NCBI GenBank assembly: GCA_023453795.1
Contig: JAEXSP010000019.1
Coordinates: 186,001 to 250,000, forward strand
Length of the DNA: 64,000 nucleotides
Source of the DNA: Bacillota bacterium
GTDB lineage: Bacteria > Bacillota > Clostridia > Acetivibrionales > JAEXSP01
Direction: 5' to 3'
The first letter of the stretch is position 1; every line of letters begins with the position of its first letter. Below, one piece after another: positions 32,566-40,683 of this stretch. The translations under genes were made by a program, and so were the position numbers. The notes below the pieces were generated by a model that did not search any database, was not told the origin of the DNA, and saw only the letters and a program-made list of their open reading frames with translations.

Positions 32566-34350
32566 TTATAATGCTTTTCTTTTTAATACAATTGAATTCA
32601 GCTCTATAGTTAATTTTTCAACATCTCCTTTTTGCAAACTGTCCCTATTGCTTAATATTTTAAGGATTTCCTTTTTTCTCTCATCAATCTTGAATATTTC
32701 TATCTTTTTAATTATATCCAGAACAGCCTTGCTATTATCCTCGCAATTGCAATCTTTCTCCATTATTTTTGCAAATTCATTTGCAAAATCATTTTTCAAA
32801 ATACTCATCAGCTCTGCAGGCACTATACCCTTTTTGTTTCTGATTCTCTCAAAAACAACCTCAGCGATTTCCTTGTTCTCGCTGTTTTCAAATTCGAAAG
32901 CCTCCAATCTTTCTTTTAGCTTGTTGTAAACATTATTGTCTATGCATAAAAATGCTATTAGCCTTCTTTCATAATGAGTTATTTCATCGCCTGCTGATTC
33001 TGCTGTTTCTATGTTCCTCTTAGGAGCTGTATCCAAAACCGCGCTTCGGAAATTAGTTTTCGGTTTAACTCTTTTATAGATTTCAGTCAGAATAGATTCT
33101 TCTGAAATCTCGTATTCATTCGCAAGCTTTTTGGAATACATAGCCCTTTCAACGTTATTATCAACCTTCGCAAGCAGATCTGCAATTTTATTCAAAAACT
33201 TGATTTTACCTTCGGTAGTTTCTGTGTTTATTTCTTTTTTTAAAATCCTGATTTTATACTCTACAAGTGAAAGCGAGTTGTCAACAAGCTTTCTGAATGC
33301 ATCCGGGCTATTCTTTCTGATAAATTCATCAGGATCCTTTCCATCTGGAACTATAAGCACTCTGACACTGCAGCCTATGTCATTTAAAAGATTCAACCCC
33401 CTCATCGTTGCGGATTGTCCGGCTGTATCGGCATCATATGAAATGACAATCTCTTCGGCGTACTTTTTTAATATTCTTCCCTGGCTTTCCGTAAGTGCAG
33501 TGCCCAATGACGCAACAGCGTTATTAATCCCGCTCTGATGTAGGGATATGACATCCATGTACCCCTCAACAATTATCAACCTTTTTTCTCCGGAATTTTT
33601 TGCGGTATTTAATGCATACAAATTCCGTCCTTTATTATACACAGGTGTTTCCGGAGAATTCATGTATTTCGGAAGAGAGCCATCCAGCACCCGGCCTCCG
33701 AATCCTATTACATTTCCCCTTACATCAAATATAGGGAACATTATCCTGCTTCTGAATCTATCGTATAAATTGCCGTTTTTCCCTGTAAGAACAAGTCCGC
33801 TTAGCTTGAGATGCTCTTCACTGAAGCTTTTACTTACAAGATGCTTATAAAGTGAATCCCATTCTTCGCTTGAATACCCTAAACCGAACTTTTTTATAGT
33901 GCCTTCACTTATTCCGCGTTTTTTTAAATATTCAATGCCCTTTACGTTTCTGTTTTCATTCAACAAAGCATGAAAAAACTTTGCAGCCTCGACATTGATT
34001 TTCAATATCTCTTTTTTGGTCCTGGCCTTTTCAGCATCCTGATCATTTTCGCCCTCCGGCAGCTGGATCCTGGCACGTTCGGCTAAAAGCTTTACAGCTT
34101 CAATGTAATCGAGATTCTCAGTACCCATTATGAAATTAAAAACATTTCCACCCTTTCCGCAGCCGAAACAGTAAAATATCTGTTTACCCGGCACTACACT
34201 GAAGGAGGGGGTTTTTTCCTTATGAAAAGGACATAAACCAAAATAGTCCTTTCCTTTTCTTTCTAATTTCACATATTCAGAAACAACATCAACTATATCA
34301 TTATTAATCCTTACTTCTTCAATTAAGTCATCTGGGTAAAAGTTATACAT
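32566..34350 (-). CDS. dnaG: DNA primase
   Basis: Makes RNA primers for replication. Zinc-binding domain with Cys40-x2-His43 and Cys61-x2-Cys64 (CPFHKEKTPSF, FYCFGCGKGG); catalytic core with the TOPRIM motifs LIIVEGYMDVISLHQSG and EIVISYDADTAGQSA; a C-terminal helicase-binding region (about 440-594). Length 594 is usual. The start ATG follows AGAAAGGGAATAA. It heads the dnaG-rpoD unit, downstream of dgt and a long non-coding spacer. Confidence 0.96.
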   Translation of the reverse strand: MYNFYPDDLIEEVRINNDIVDVVSEYVKLERKGKDYFGLCPFHKEKTPSFSVVPGKQIFYCFGCGKGGNVFNFIMGTENLDYIEAVKLLAERARIQLPEGENDQDAEKARTKKEILKINVEAAKFFHALLNENRNVKGIEYLKKRGISEGTIKKFGLGYSSEEWDSLYKHLVSKSFSEEHLKLSGLVLTGKNGNLYDRFRSRIMFPIFDVRGNVIGFGGRVLDGSLPKYMNSPETPVYNKGRNLYALNTAKNSGEKRLIIVEGYMDVISLHQSGINNAVASLGTALTESQGRILKKYAEEIVISYDADTAGQSATMRGLNLLNDIGCSVRVLIVPDGKDPDEFIRKNSPDAFRKLVDNSLSLVEYKIRILKKEINTETTEGKIKFLNKIADLLAKVDNNVERAMYSKKLANEYEISEESILTEIYKRVKPKTNFRSAVLDTAPKRNIETAESAGDEITHYERRLIAFLCIDNNVYNKLKERLEAFEFENSENKEIAEVVFERIRNKKGIVPAELMSILKNDFANEFAKIMEKDCNCEDNSKAVLDIIKKIEIFKIDERKKEILKILSNRDSLQKGDVEKLTIELNSIVLKRKAL

Positions 34351-34616
34351 TTATTCCCTTTCTTCCCTATGCCGACTAAATAGAAATAAATGTCCACAAA
34401 CCTTGCTTTCTGAAACACTCATTTTTTACTAATATTTCTTCGACATATTTGTCGATATTCCTTCTTTTTTTATAAAATTAATTAAAAGGTGTAAATTTTT
34501 TATTCACATTTTTATTTTCAAACCCTTATAAATAGGTCCTTTCTCTATTTTTCATTTTACAAAACAATATTATTTCCCTCTCGTTTACGAAACACTTGTT
34601 TTGGCAATTCTCCTAA
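34351..34616. other. Upstream region of dnaG
   Basis: Non-coding, A+T-rich. It contains a TCGACA-N4-TGTCGA inverted repeat at 34440-34455 that might be a protein-binding site near the dnaG promoter. No gene is seen. Confidence 0.4.
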
Positions 34617-34800
34617 ATAAAATCTCATCTCGTAATGAGATGAGACCTAGTACTTTGTAAAATCATAATCTTTAATATAAATAAAGATTTTACAAATGTA
34701 CTTCCTATGTTTGTGGCCTGCATACCCTAAAGTTTTAGCTGTTAAAGGCCACTTGTCACAATTTCTACATTCTTATTTCTATTTAATTTGCTGATTTTCC
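34617..34800 (-). ncRNA. Candidate structured non-coding RNA between dgt and dnaG
   Basis: Read on the minus strand: a stem GTGGCCT / AGGCCAC enclosing about 26 bases (34714-34753 region), then GTACATTTGTAAAATC pairing with GATTTTACAAAGTAC (34651-34704, one bulge), then an intrinsic terminator TCTCATCTC / GAGATGAGA with TTTTATTT. No open frame with a ribosome site covers it. Three ordered helices ending in a terminator suggest an independent small RNA or a cis-acting leader of dnaG. I could not match it to 6S, T-box or a known riboswitch. Ends are approximate. Confidence 0.45.
34624..34646 (-). terminator. Intrinsic terminator of the candidate RNA
   Basis: Perfect 9-bp stem TCTCATCTC / GAGATGAGA, five-base loop, followed by TTTTATTT on the minus strand. 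Confidence 0.8.
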
Positions 34801-34832
34801 TTCATTAAAATATAAATTAATTGTAAACAAAT

Positions 34833-34858
34833 AACCCTTTAACTTTTAATAAAGGGTT
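34833..34858. terminator. Hairpin between dgt and the candidate RNA
   Basis: AACCCTTTA / TAAAGGGTT stem. The T run is on the plus strand, but placement after dgt on the minus strand suggests it ends dgt transcripts, perhaps inefficiently. Confidence 0.5.
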
Positions 34859-35006
34859 TTTAGATTATTTTTCTTTGTTTTTCATTATTTATTCACATCT
34901 ATAAGTTGAATTAAATAATTAGTGCGAAAGCAAGCAAAATATCCAACGCTTCTGGGGATTTTTGCGACGGTTGAGTACATAAATTATTTTCAACTTATAA
35001 AATAAA

Positions 35007-36002
35007 TTAGTTCCATGAGTTCGGAACGAATATATCATTGAACTTCTTTACAGCATAACGGTCTGTCATTCCGGCTATGTAATCACAAACAACCCTGTCA
35101 ATATCATAAGTATCAAGTAATTTTCTCATCTCGAACGGAAGAAGCTCCGGCGAATTCTTAATAAGCCAATACAGTTCTTTTATCATTTTCTGAGCCTTGA
35201 TTTCCTCTTTTTTGGGAGCTGAGTCAACATACACATTTTTAAACATGAAATCTCTTAATGTATCAGTTGATTGCTGAAATTCGTCACTCATCCTTATAGT
35301 ATTTTGCTCCCTGCTGTTTTCAACAATATTTATTATCATATTATTTATTCTTTTGCTGGAACTCTTGCCGAGAACATTCACACATTCTCTCGGAAGATCC
35401 TCTTCGCACAGTACTTTTCCCCTTATGGCATCTTCTATATCATGGTTTATATAAGCTATTCTGTCCGCAAATTTTATAATCTGTCCTTCTAAAGTTGACG
35501 CAGATCCTTTCCCTGTATGGTGCCTTATTCCGTCTCTGACCTCCCATGTAAGGTTCAAGCCGTTTTCCCTTTCCAGGACTTCGACAACTCTTATGCTCTG
35601 TTCGTTGTGCTTGAATCCGTGAGGGCATATCTCATTAAGCACTGACTCTCCGGCATGACCAAATGGAGTATGTCCCAGATCGTGACCTAAAGCAATTGCT
35701 TCTGTCAAATCTTCGTTAAGTCTAAGATTTCTGGCTATTGTCCTTCCTATCTGGGATACTTCCAATGTATGTGTCAATCTTGTTCTATAATGGTCGCCTT
35801 CAGGAGAAAGGAAAACCTGAGTCTTGTGCTTCAGTCGTCTAAAAGCCTTAGAATAAATGATTCTATCCCTATCCCTTTGAAAATCCATTCTCATTTCGCA
35901 CTTTTCTTCCTCGTATTGCCTGCCTTTTGATTTGCTGCTTAATTGGGCATAGGGTGAAAGAGTTTTTTCTTCGAGCATTTCAAGTTCTTCTCGTATCTTC
36001 AT
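35007..36002 (-). CDS. dgt: Deoxyguanosinetriphosphate triphosphohydrolase-like protein
   Basis: HD-domain dNTP triphosphohydrolase that trims dNTP pools. Metal and catalytic residues sit in RLTHTLEVSQIGR, ALGHDLGHTPFGHAGE and KFADRIAYINHDIEDA. FRRLKHKTQVF near residue 55 is also conserved. I chose ATG 36002, preceded by GGAGG, which removes an 8-residue extension; the product is then 331 residues, usual for the Gram-positive type. It lies upstream of dnaG, a conserved arrangement in Clostridia, fitting a link between dNTP level and replication. Confidence 0.93.
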   Translation of the reverse strand: MKIREELEMLEEKTLSPYAQLSSKSKGRQYEEEKCEMRMDFQRDRDRIIYSKAFRRLKHKTQVFLSPEGDHYRTRLTHTLEVSQIGRTIARNLRLNEDLTEAIALGHDLGHTPFGHAGESVLNEICPHGFKHNEQSIRVVEVLERENGLNLTWEVRDGIRHHTGKGSASTLEGQIIKFADRIAYINHDIEDAIRGKVLCEEDLPRECVNVLGKSSSKRINNMIINIVENSREQNTIRMSDEFQQSTDTLRDFMFKNVYVDSAPKKEEIKAQKMIKELYWLIKNSPELLPFEMRKLLDTYDIDRVVCDYIAGMTDRYAVKKFNDIFVPNSWN

Positions 36003-36136
36003 GCTAATACCTCCGATAAAATGCATAGCATTAAGTTTAAAAGATTATAATTCAGCCATAATGACAATCATTCAGTATATATTTGTTTGTTTTCATTATA
36101 TATTTTTATGGTAAGTAATAAAAGCAAAAGTACAAA

Positions 36137-36161
36137 AAAAGGCAGCATACGCTAACCTTTT
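36137..36161 (-). terminator. Terminator after the DUF6514 gene
   Basis: AAAAGG-TT-AGC-GTAT-GCT-G-CCTTTT on the minus strand, followed by TTT; separates it from dgt. Confidence 0.75.
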
Positions 36162-36197
36162 ATTTATAATTCTAAAATATTTAATCTATAATTTGAT

Positions 36198-36509
36198 TTA
36201 TACTCCAATCATATCATCCAATATAAATGGCATTCCAACCGGGGTTACTGTATTGTCAGCCAGCTTATTCAATATGAATTCAGTACTTTTCTTACAGTTG
36301 GACAGGTTTCTGACAATGCCGCTCTCCACTTTTTTATCTTCGATCAGCTTAACAATTTCAATTCCATATACCGTTTCAGAGTAGGATTCTTCAGTGTCGC
36401 TATTATCGCTTTCCAAGAGGTAGTATTCCAGTTCTATTGACTTTTCTAGATTCTTACTTTTTTCATCAGGCAGCAATTCTATTCGCTTTTCCAAGTACTT
36501 ACTCATCAT
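36198..36509 (-). CDS. DUF6514 family protein
   Basis: A 103-residue cytosolic protein with the DUF6514 pattern ETVYGIEIVK, VRNLSNCKKSTEFILNKLADN and TVTPVGMPFILDDMIG. These proteins are confined to Clostridia and have no assigned role. ATG 36509 follows AAGGGGG. Monocistronic with its own terminator. Confidence 0.8.
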   Translation of the reverse strand: MMSKYLEKRIELLPDEKSKNLEKSIELEYYLLESDNSDTEESYSETVYGIEIVKLIEDKKVESGIVRNLSNCKKSTEFILNKLADNTVTPVGMPFILDDMIGV

Positions 36510-36881
36510 TTGAAAACCCCCTTCTAAATACTTAAACAAATTATATATTATTGTTGCGTATTTTAATACAAGAAAGTTTCGATAAAAAGTACTAGTATTT
36601 TTTTGTTTTCGACAATTAAAGGTTGATTTACATTAACGAAAAGTTTAATTGTGTCAAAGTTAGCAACTTTTAATCATAAAAAAAACAAAATCCGATATTA
36701 CTTTCTGATTTAATAACTGTAATCTGCAGGTCATTCTCTTTAGCTTTTATATATACCGTTTCAGCTGTAAGGGGTCTGGAATATGCCAATTCATCTACTT
36801 GGTAAACTTTTTGCATTGTTGCTTTTCTAGTATTATGTTAACATATGTGTGTTGTATTTTGGATAAGGGGTGATAATATAA
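36510..36881. other. Spacer between DUF6514 and the small membrane-protein gene
   Basis: Mostly A+T-rich non-coding sequence. One minus-strand short open frame (36670-36816) is listed separately. TTGCAT at 36812-36817 with TATGTT 17 bases on is a weak plus-strand promoter for the gene at 36882. Confidence 0.4.
36670..36816 (-). CDS. Possible small protein, 48 residues
   Basis: ATG-initiated frame with a protein-like composition (MQKVYQVDELAYSRPLTAE..., ending SNIGFCFFYD) in an otherwise empty spacer. The codon choice looks coding and no overlapping gene explains it. The ribosome site is weak (GAAAAG), so confidence is limited. No family recognised. Confidence 0.4.
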   Translation of the reverse strand: MQKVYQVDELAYSRPLTAETVYIKAKENDLQITVIKSESNIGFCFFYD

Positions 36882-37160
36882 ATGCATACAAATCTTTCAA
36901 AAAACATAGAAAAAATATTCTCAGAATTCAATAAGCTTGGAAACTATTCAAAAATGATTTTAAAATATGGAATTCGAGTTTTCCTTGCGCTTTTTGCTTT
37001 AGGTACATTATTGGTTGTAATTAATTACGCTTATTTTAAATTTGACCTGTACATCGATTTAATAGCCACATCTGTCGTGAAATCAAGCTTTGCAATCCTT
37101 GCTGAAGCAGTTATCGGCGGTCTGTTAATGGACTATTTTTTCAACAAGCAAAAAGAATAG
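36882..37160 (+). CDS. Small two-helix membrane protein
   Basis: A 92-residue protein with hydrophobic helices at about 33-52 (FLALFALGTLLVVINYAYF) and 62-84 (SVVKSSFAILAEAVIGGLLMDYF), amphipathic N-terminus and a lysine-rich end. AAGGGGTGAT precedes the ATG. A terminator follows directly. Function unknown; it stands alone on the plus strand. Confidence 0.75.
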   Translation: MHTNLSKNIEKIFSEFNKLGNYSKMILKYGIRVFLALFALGTLLVVINYAYFKFDLYIDLIATSVVKSSFAILAEAVIGGLLMDYFFNKQKE

Positions 37161-37162
37161 TA

Positions 37163-37193
37163 AAAGCTCAGGGTCATCATTTCCCTGAGCTTT
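37163..37193 (+). terminator. Terminator after the two-helix membrane protein
   Basis: Eleven-base stem AAAGCTCAGGG / CCCTGAGCTTT with a nine-base loop; only a short T tract, so likely but not certain. Confidence 0.65.
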
Positions 37194-37248
37194 AAAGCGT
37201 TTATTTTATAACACATTAAGCACCAATAACAGATATTTTTGCTCGAAA

Positions 37249-37638
37249 TCAGAAGTTTTTAATTTCACCGTAATTTTCTTTGAATTTCTTCTCTACAACC
37301 TTATTATTCTCATCAACAAAAACTATTACAGGCTTAAATTCCTTTGCTTCACTTTTATCATATAAACCATAAGAAATAATGATTATTATATCCCCCGGAT
37401 GCACCATTCTTGCCGCAGCCCCATTCAAACATATCATCCCGCTGCCTCTTTCTCCGGGAATAACATATGTCTCAAACCTGTTTCCATTATTATTATCTAC
37501 AATCTGTACTTTTTCGTTTTCTATTATATCGGCTGCTTCCATAAGCTCTTCATCTATAGTTATACTTCCTACATAGTCAAGATTAGCTTCTGTAACCCTG
37601 GCTCTATGAATTTTTGATTTCATTAAGTTAAGATACAT
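37249..37638 (-). CDS. panD: Aspartate 1-decarboxylase proenzyme
   Basis: Pyruvoyl enzyme making beta-alanine from aspartate for pantothenate. The self-cleavage site Gly24-Ser25 is in DYVGSIT; Lys9 and Tyr/Thr residues of the active site are present (MKSKIHRARVTEANLDY), as is LNGAAARMVHPGDIIIIISY. ATG 37638 overlaps the panC stop, with GGAGG ahead. Last gene of panBCD. Confidence 0.96.
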   Translation of the reverse strand: MYLNLMKSKIHRARVTEANLDYVGSITIDEELMEAADIIENEKVQIVDNNNGNRFETYVIPGERGSGMICLNGAAARMVHPGDIIIIISYGLYDKSEAKEFKPVIVFVDENNKVVEKKFKENYGEIKNF

Positions 37639-38486
37639 CAATGCACCTCCACTATAACATTATCAATCAGACGAGTTCCGCCTATTTTTACCGCTAACGC
37701 AATAAGGACTTTACGGTCAATTCTGCTTATTTCATTTAAGGTATCTGCATCCACGATAGTTACATAATCAATATTTGCAAGTTTTTCTTCTGAGATAGAC
37801 CTTTTTATTGTCTCTATTATTTTCTCTTTACTTCTTTCTCCGTTTTTTATCTGGTTTTCAACCTCAAACAAGGATTTTGAAAGCACTAACGCTGCTTTTC
37901 TCTCTTCTGAATTCAAATATAGATTTCTTGAACTCAGTGCGAGTCCGTCTTGCTCTCTTACGATCGGACATACAATAATCTTTGAATTCATATTCAAATC
38001 TTTGGTCATTCTTTTTATAACTGCAACCTGCTGCGCATCCTTCTGCCCAAAATATGCATTGTCGGGTTCCACAATATTCAGCAGTTTAAGTACTACGGTA
38101 GCAACTCCCCTGAAATGACCCGGCCTTGATTTTCCGCACATTATTTCAGTAATGCCCTCAACGTTTACAAATGTTGAATATCCTTCGGGATACATCTCTT
38201 TTGCGCTCGGAGCAAATATGATATCCGCTCCTGCAGCAGCAGCCATACGAGAGTCTTTTTCAATACTTCTTGGGTAGTTGCTGTAATCTTCATTAGGCCC
38301 AAATTGGGTCGGATTAACGAAAACGCTTATTATTGTAAAGTCGTTATCATGTATTGATGTTTTGACTAAAGATATATGTCCCTCATGAAGATAACCCATA
38401 GTAGGAACCAAGCCTATAGACTTTCCTGTCTTTTTCTGCATTCTTATTACAGCCTTTAAATCTGCAACGGTTTCTATAACTCTCAT
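37638..38486 (-). CDS. panC: Pantothenate synthetase
   Basis: Joins pantoate and beta-alanine using ATP. It has the nucleotidyltransferase motif PTMGYLHEGHISL (29-41), VFVNPTQFGPNEDYSNYPR, FGQKDAQQVAVI and LALSSRNLYL (the KMSKS-like loop). Length 282 is standard. It overlaps panB by four bases (ATGA) and panD by one codon base, so all three are translationally coupled. Confidence 0.97.
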   Translation of the reverse strand: MRVIETVADLKAVIRMQKKTGKSIGLVPTMGYLHEGHISLVKTSIHDNDFTIISVFVNPTQFGPNEDYSNYPRSIEKDSRMAAAAGADIIFAPSAKEMYPEGYSTFVNVEGITEIMCGKSRPGHFRGVATVVLKLLNIVEPDNAYFGQKDAQQVAVIKRMTKDLNMNSKIIVCPIVREQDGLALSSRNLYLNSEERKAALVLSKSLFEVENQIKNGERSKEKIIETIKRSISEEKLANIDYVTIVDADTLNEISRIDRKVLIALAVKIGGTRLIDNVIVEVH

Positions 38487-39328
38487 TTCATTTCTCTCCT
38501 TAATTGTTCGATTACAATGTCATCTACTATAAAAGAATTCTTTTCAGTTGGAAAAGCTTTTTCATTAACTTCTTTGATATATGCTTTAGCTGCATATTCT
38601 ATCTGGTCAGCCATTTCAAAATATCTTTTAGCATGTTTTGGTCTAAAGTCCCTTATAATGCCTAAAGCATCATGTATAACAAGCACCTGTCCATCACAGC
38701 CTGCTCCTGAGCCGATTCCTATTGTGGGTATCTCCAAGCTTTCACTTATGAATTCTGCAACCTTGTAAGGCACACATTCAAGCACTATTGAAAATACACC
38801 TGCATTTTGCAAAGCTAAAGCATCCTTAAGCAGTTTTTTAGCTGTGTCTATTGTTTTACCCTGTGCCTTATGTCCTCCAAAAACATTTACAGATTGAGGA
38901 GTATACCCCAAGTGTCCCATTACTGGTATTCCGGCATTAATAATAGCTTTTATGTCCTCCGTTACTTCCAGACCGCCTTCCAGTTTAACAACATTGCAGC
39001 CTCCCTCGCTAACCAGACGTCCGGCGTTCCTTACGCTTTCATATTTTCCCGTATGGTATGATAAAAATGGCATATCACCTACTATTAATGCCCTTTTTGC
39101 TCCCCTGGATACTGCTTTAATATGATGAACCATATCATCCATGGTGACGCTTACTGTATTTTCGTATCCTAGGACTACCATTCCAAGTGAATCTCCAACC
39201 AGTATGCAATCTACACCCGCTTCATCAACAATTTTAGCAGTTGGGTAGTCATACGCAGTAAGCATTGTAATCTTTTTACCGGCTTCCTTTGATTCCTTAA
39301 AACTGCTGACTGTAAACTTATTTCCCAT
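38483..39328 (-). CDS. panB: 3-methyl-2-oxobutanoate hydroxymethyltransferase
   Basis: Makes ketopantoate from 2-ketoisovalerate and methylene-THF (supplied by folates, see folD). TIM-barrel motifs: MLTAYDYPTAKIVDEAGVD, VGDSLGMVVLGYENT, VKLEGG and IGIGSGAGCDGQVLVIHD. ATG 39328 has AGGAGG eight bases ahead and is chosen over a GTG at 39337. It is the first gene of panBCD, behind a leader with a terminator-like hairpin. Confidence 0.96.
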   Translation of the reverse strand: MGNKFTVSSFKESKEAGKKITMLTAYDYPTAKIVDEAGVDCILVGDSLGMVVLGYENTVSVTMDDMVHHIKAVSRGAKRALIVGDMPFLSYHTGKYESVRNAGRLVSEGGCNVVKLEGGLEVTEDIKAIINAGIPVMGHLGYTPQSVNVFGGHKAQGKTIDTAKKLLKDALALQNAGVFSIVLECVPYKVAEFISESLEIPTIGIGSGAGCDGQVLVIHDALGIIRDFRPKHAKRYFEMADQIEYAAKAYIKEVNEKAFPTEKNSFIVDDIVIEQLRREMK

Positions 39329-39412
39329 TACAAGCACCTCCTAGTTCATTTTTAATTCAGAATCTTTTTCTAAAACAAACTTCAGGTACATCGGGATTTA
39401 GACAATAATAAA

Positions 39413-39434
39413 GCCGATTCCAGACAGAATCGGC
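39413..39434 (-). terminator. Terminator-like hairpin in the panB leader
   Basis: Perfect GCCGATTC / GAATCGGC stem with six-base loop, followed by TTTATTATT on the minus strand, about 85 bases ahead of panB. It could be an attenuator of the pan operon or a back-up terminator for secF. Confidence 0.6.
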
Positions 39435-39663
39435 AACAGAAAACAATTGTTAAATAAAAATTCCCGACATCCTGTCTCTGTCCAAATATGGATCAAAGCA
39501 GTTAATTAGAACAATTCATTTTTGTATGGTTCCAAAGAGGATACCATCATTGTTAAAATAAGGATAACATACAAAACTGCAAAAATCAAGGAAAATTCAG
39601 TTTATACAGGTTATCCTAGTTTTTGAATATTCACTCAGCTTCACATCCATTATCGTAAAAAAG

Positions 39664-39695
39664 AAATCACCCACTGCTTTTATAGTGAGTGATTT
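39664..39695 (-). terminator. Terminator of secDF
   Basis: AAATCACTCACT / AGTGGGTGATTT (one G-U) followed by CTTTTTT on the minus strand, 16 bases past the secF stop. Confidence 0.8.
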
Positions 39696-39711
39696 ATCTT
39701 TTCTATTGAAC

Positions 39712-40683
39712 TTATGCTTTGGATGCTTTTACTTTTCTGCTTCCTTCAATATTCCTTTTATACTGTGATTCCTTCCACATTACCCACAATGGGCTGGCAA
39801 TAAATATTGAAGAATAGCATCCGCTGGTAATACCTATGATCAAAGGTTCTGTAAATTCACTAATTGAAGTTATATTGTTGTATTTTGCAAAAATGAATAC
39901 TGTTATGATACAAATCAAAACTGTTACTACTGTATTGATTGATCTGTTCAGAGTCTGAGTTATACTCTTATTAACAAGCTCTGTAATAGCAGTCTTCCTT
40001 ATAAGCTTACTGTTCTCTCTTATTCTGTCATAGATTATGATGGTATCATTCATCGAATAACCTATAACAGTCAATACCGCGGCAATGAAGGCTTCATTCA
40101 GCTTGATCCGGAATATCGCATATACAGACAACATAAGCAGTATGTCATGTAGTAAGGCAATAATAGCCATTACACCGGCAGATGGTCCCGACAGCACACT
40201 GAATCTTATCCAAATATACGCTATTATTAAGAGTGATGATACTAAAATAGCTGCCAAACCATTTTTCATTATTTCCTGGCCTATTGAAGCCTGAACGTTT
40301 TCAACTGATATTTCAGGATTTGCAATAATGTGCATATTCTTATCAGCCTTTAAAGCCTCAATCAATTTAGTCTGCTCATTACCTTCAAGTGCATCCTTGC
40401 TGGAAATACTGATCTGCATGAAGTAAAGCTTACCTTTACCCTTTGAATTTATTGTAGCCAAAGTCTGAACTGTTGCTTTCTTATTAATTGCTTCCTTTAC
40501 TATTTTCTCTGCATCGGATACATTGAATTTTGTATCCTTTGTCTGTACTTGCACAACGGTTCCACCCTGGAATTGTATATCCAGATTGAAGCCTCCATTT
40601 ATAAAATAGAAGATTGCACCTAAAGCTATGATCAACAATGATAAACCGAAGAAGTAATACTTCTTGCTCAGAAAATCAATCAT
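39712..40683 (-). CDS. secF: Protein translocase subunit SecF
   Basis: Integral membrane partner of SecD; together they use the proton motive force to aid late steps of secretion. The 323 residues comprise six membrane helices with a periplasm-equivalent domain after the first; GFNLDIQFQGGTVVQVQ, AVLTVIGYSMNDTIIIYDRIREN and TSGCYSSIFIASPLW are conserved. Overlaps the secD stop by four bases. Confidence 0.96.
   Translation of the reverse strand: MIDFLSKKYYFFGLSLLIIALGAIFYFINGGFNLDIQFQGGTVVQVQTKDTKFNVSDAEKIVKEAINKKATVQTLATINSKGKGKLYFMQISISSKDALEGNEQTKLIEALKADKNMHIIANPEISVENVQASIGQEIMKNGLAAILVSSLLIIAYIWIRFSVLSGPSAGVMAIIALLHDILLMLSVYAIFRIKLNEAFIAAVLTVIGYSMNDTIIIYDRIRENSKLIRKTAITELVNKSITQTLNRSINTVVTVLICIITVFIFAKYNNITSISEFTEPLIIGITSGCYSSIFIASPLWVMWKESQYKRNIEGSRKVKASKA

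Noticed and set aside
34440..34455. LexA (SOS) box upstream of dnaG
   Set aside because: TCGACA-N4-TGTCGA does not fit the Gram-positive LexA consensus CGAAC-N4-GTTCG; left as an unassigned inverted repeat.
34617..34800. 6S RNA as identity of the dgt-dnaG structure
   Set aside because: 6S RNA is one long rod with a central bubble; here there are three separate helices. Kept as an unclassified candidate.
39413..39600. T-box or SAM riboswitch before panB
   Set aside because: No T-box AGGGUGGNACCGCG sequence and no SAM aptamer core could be found.
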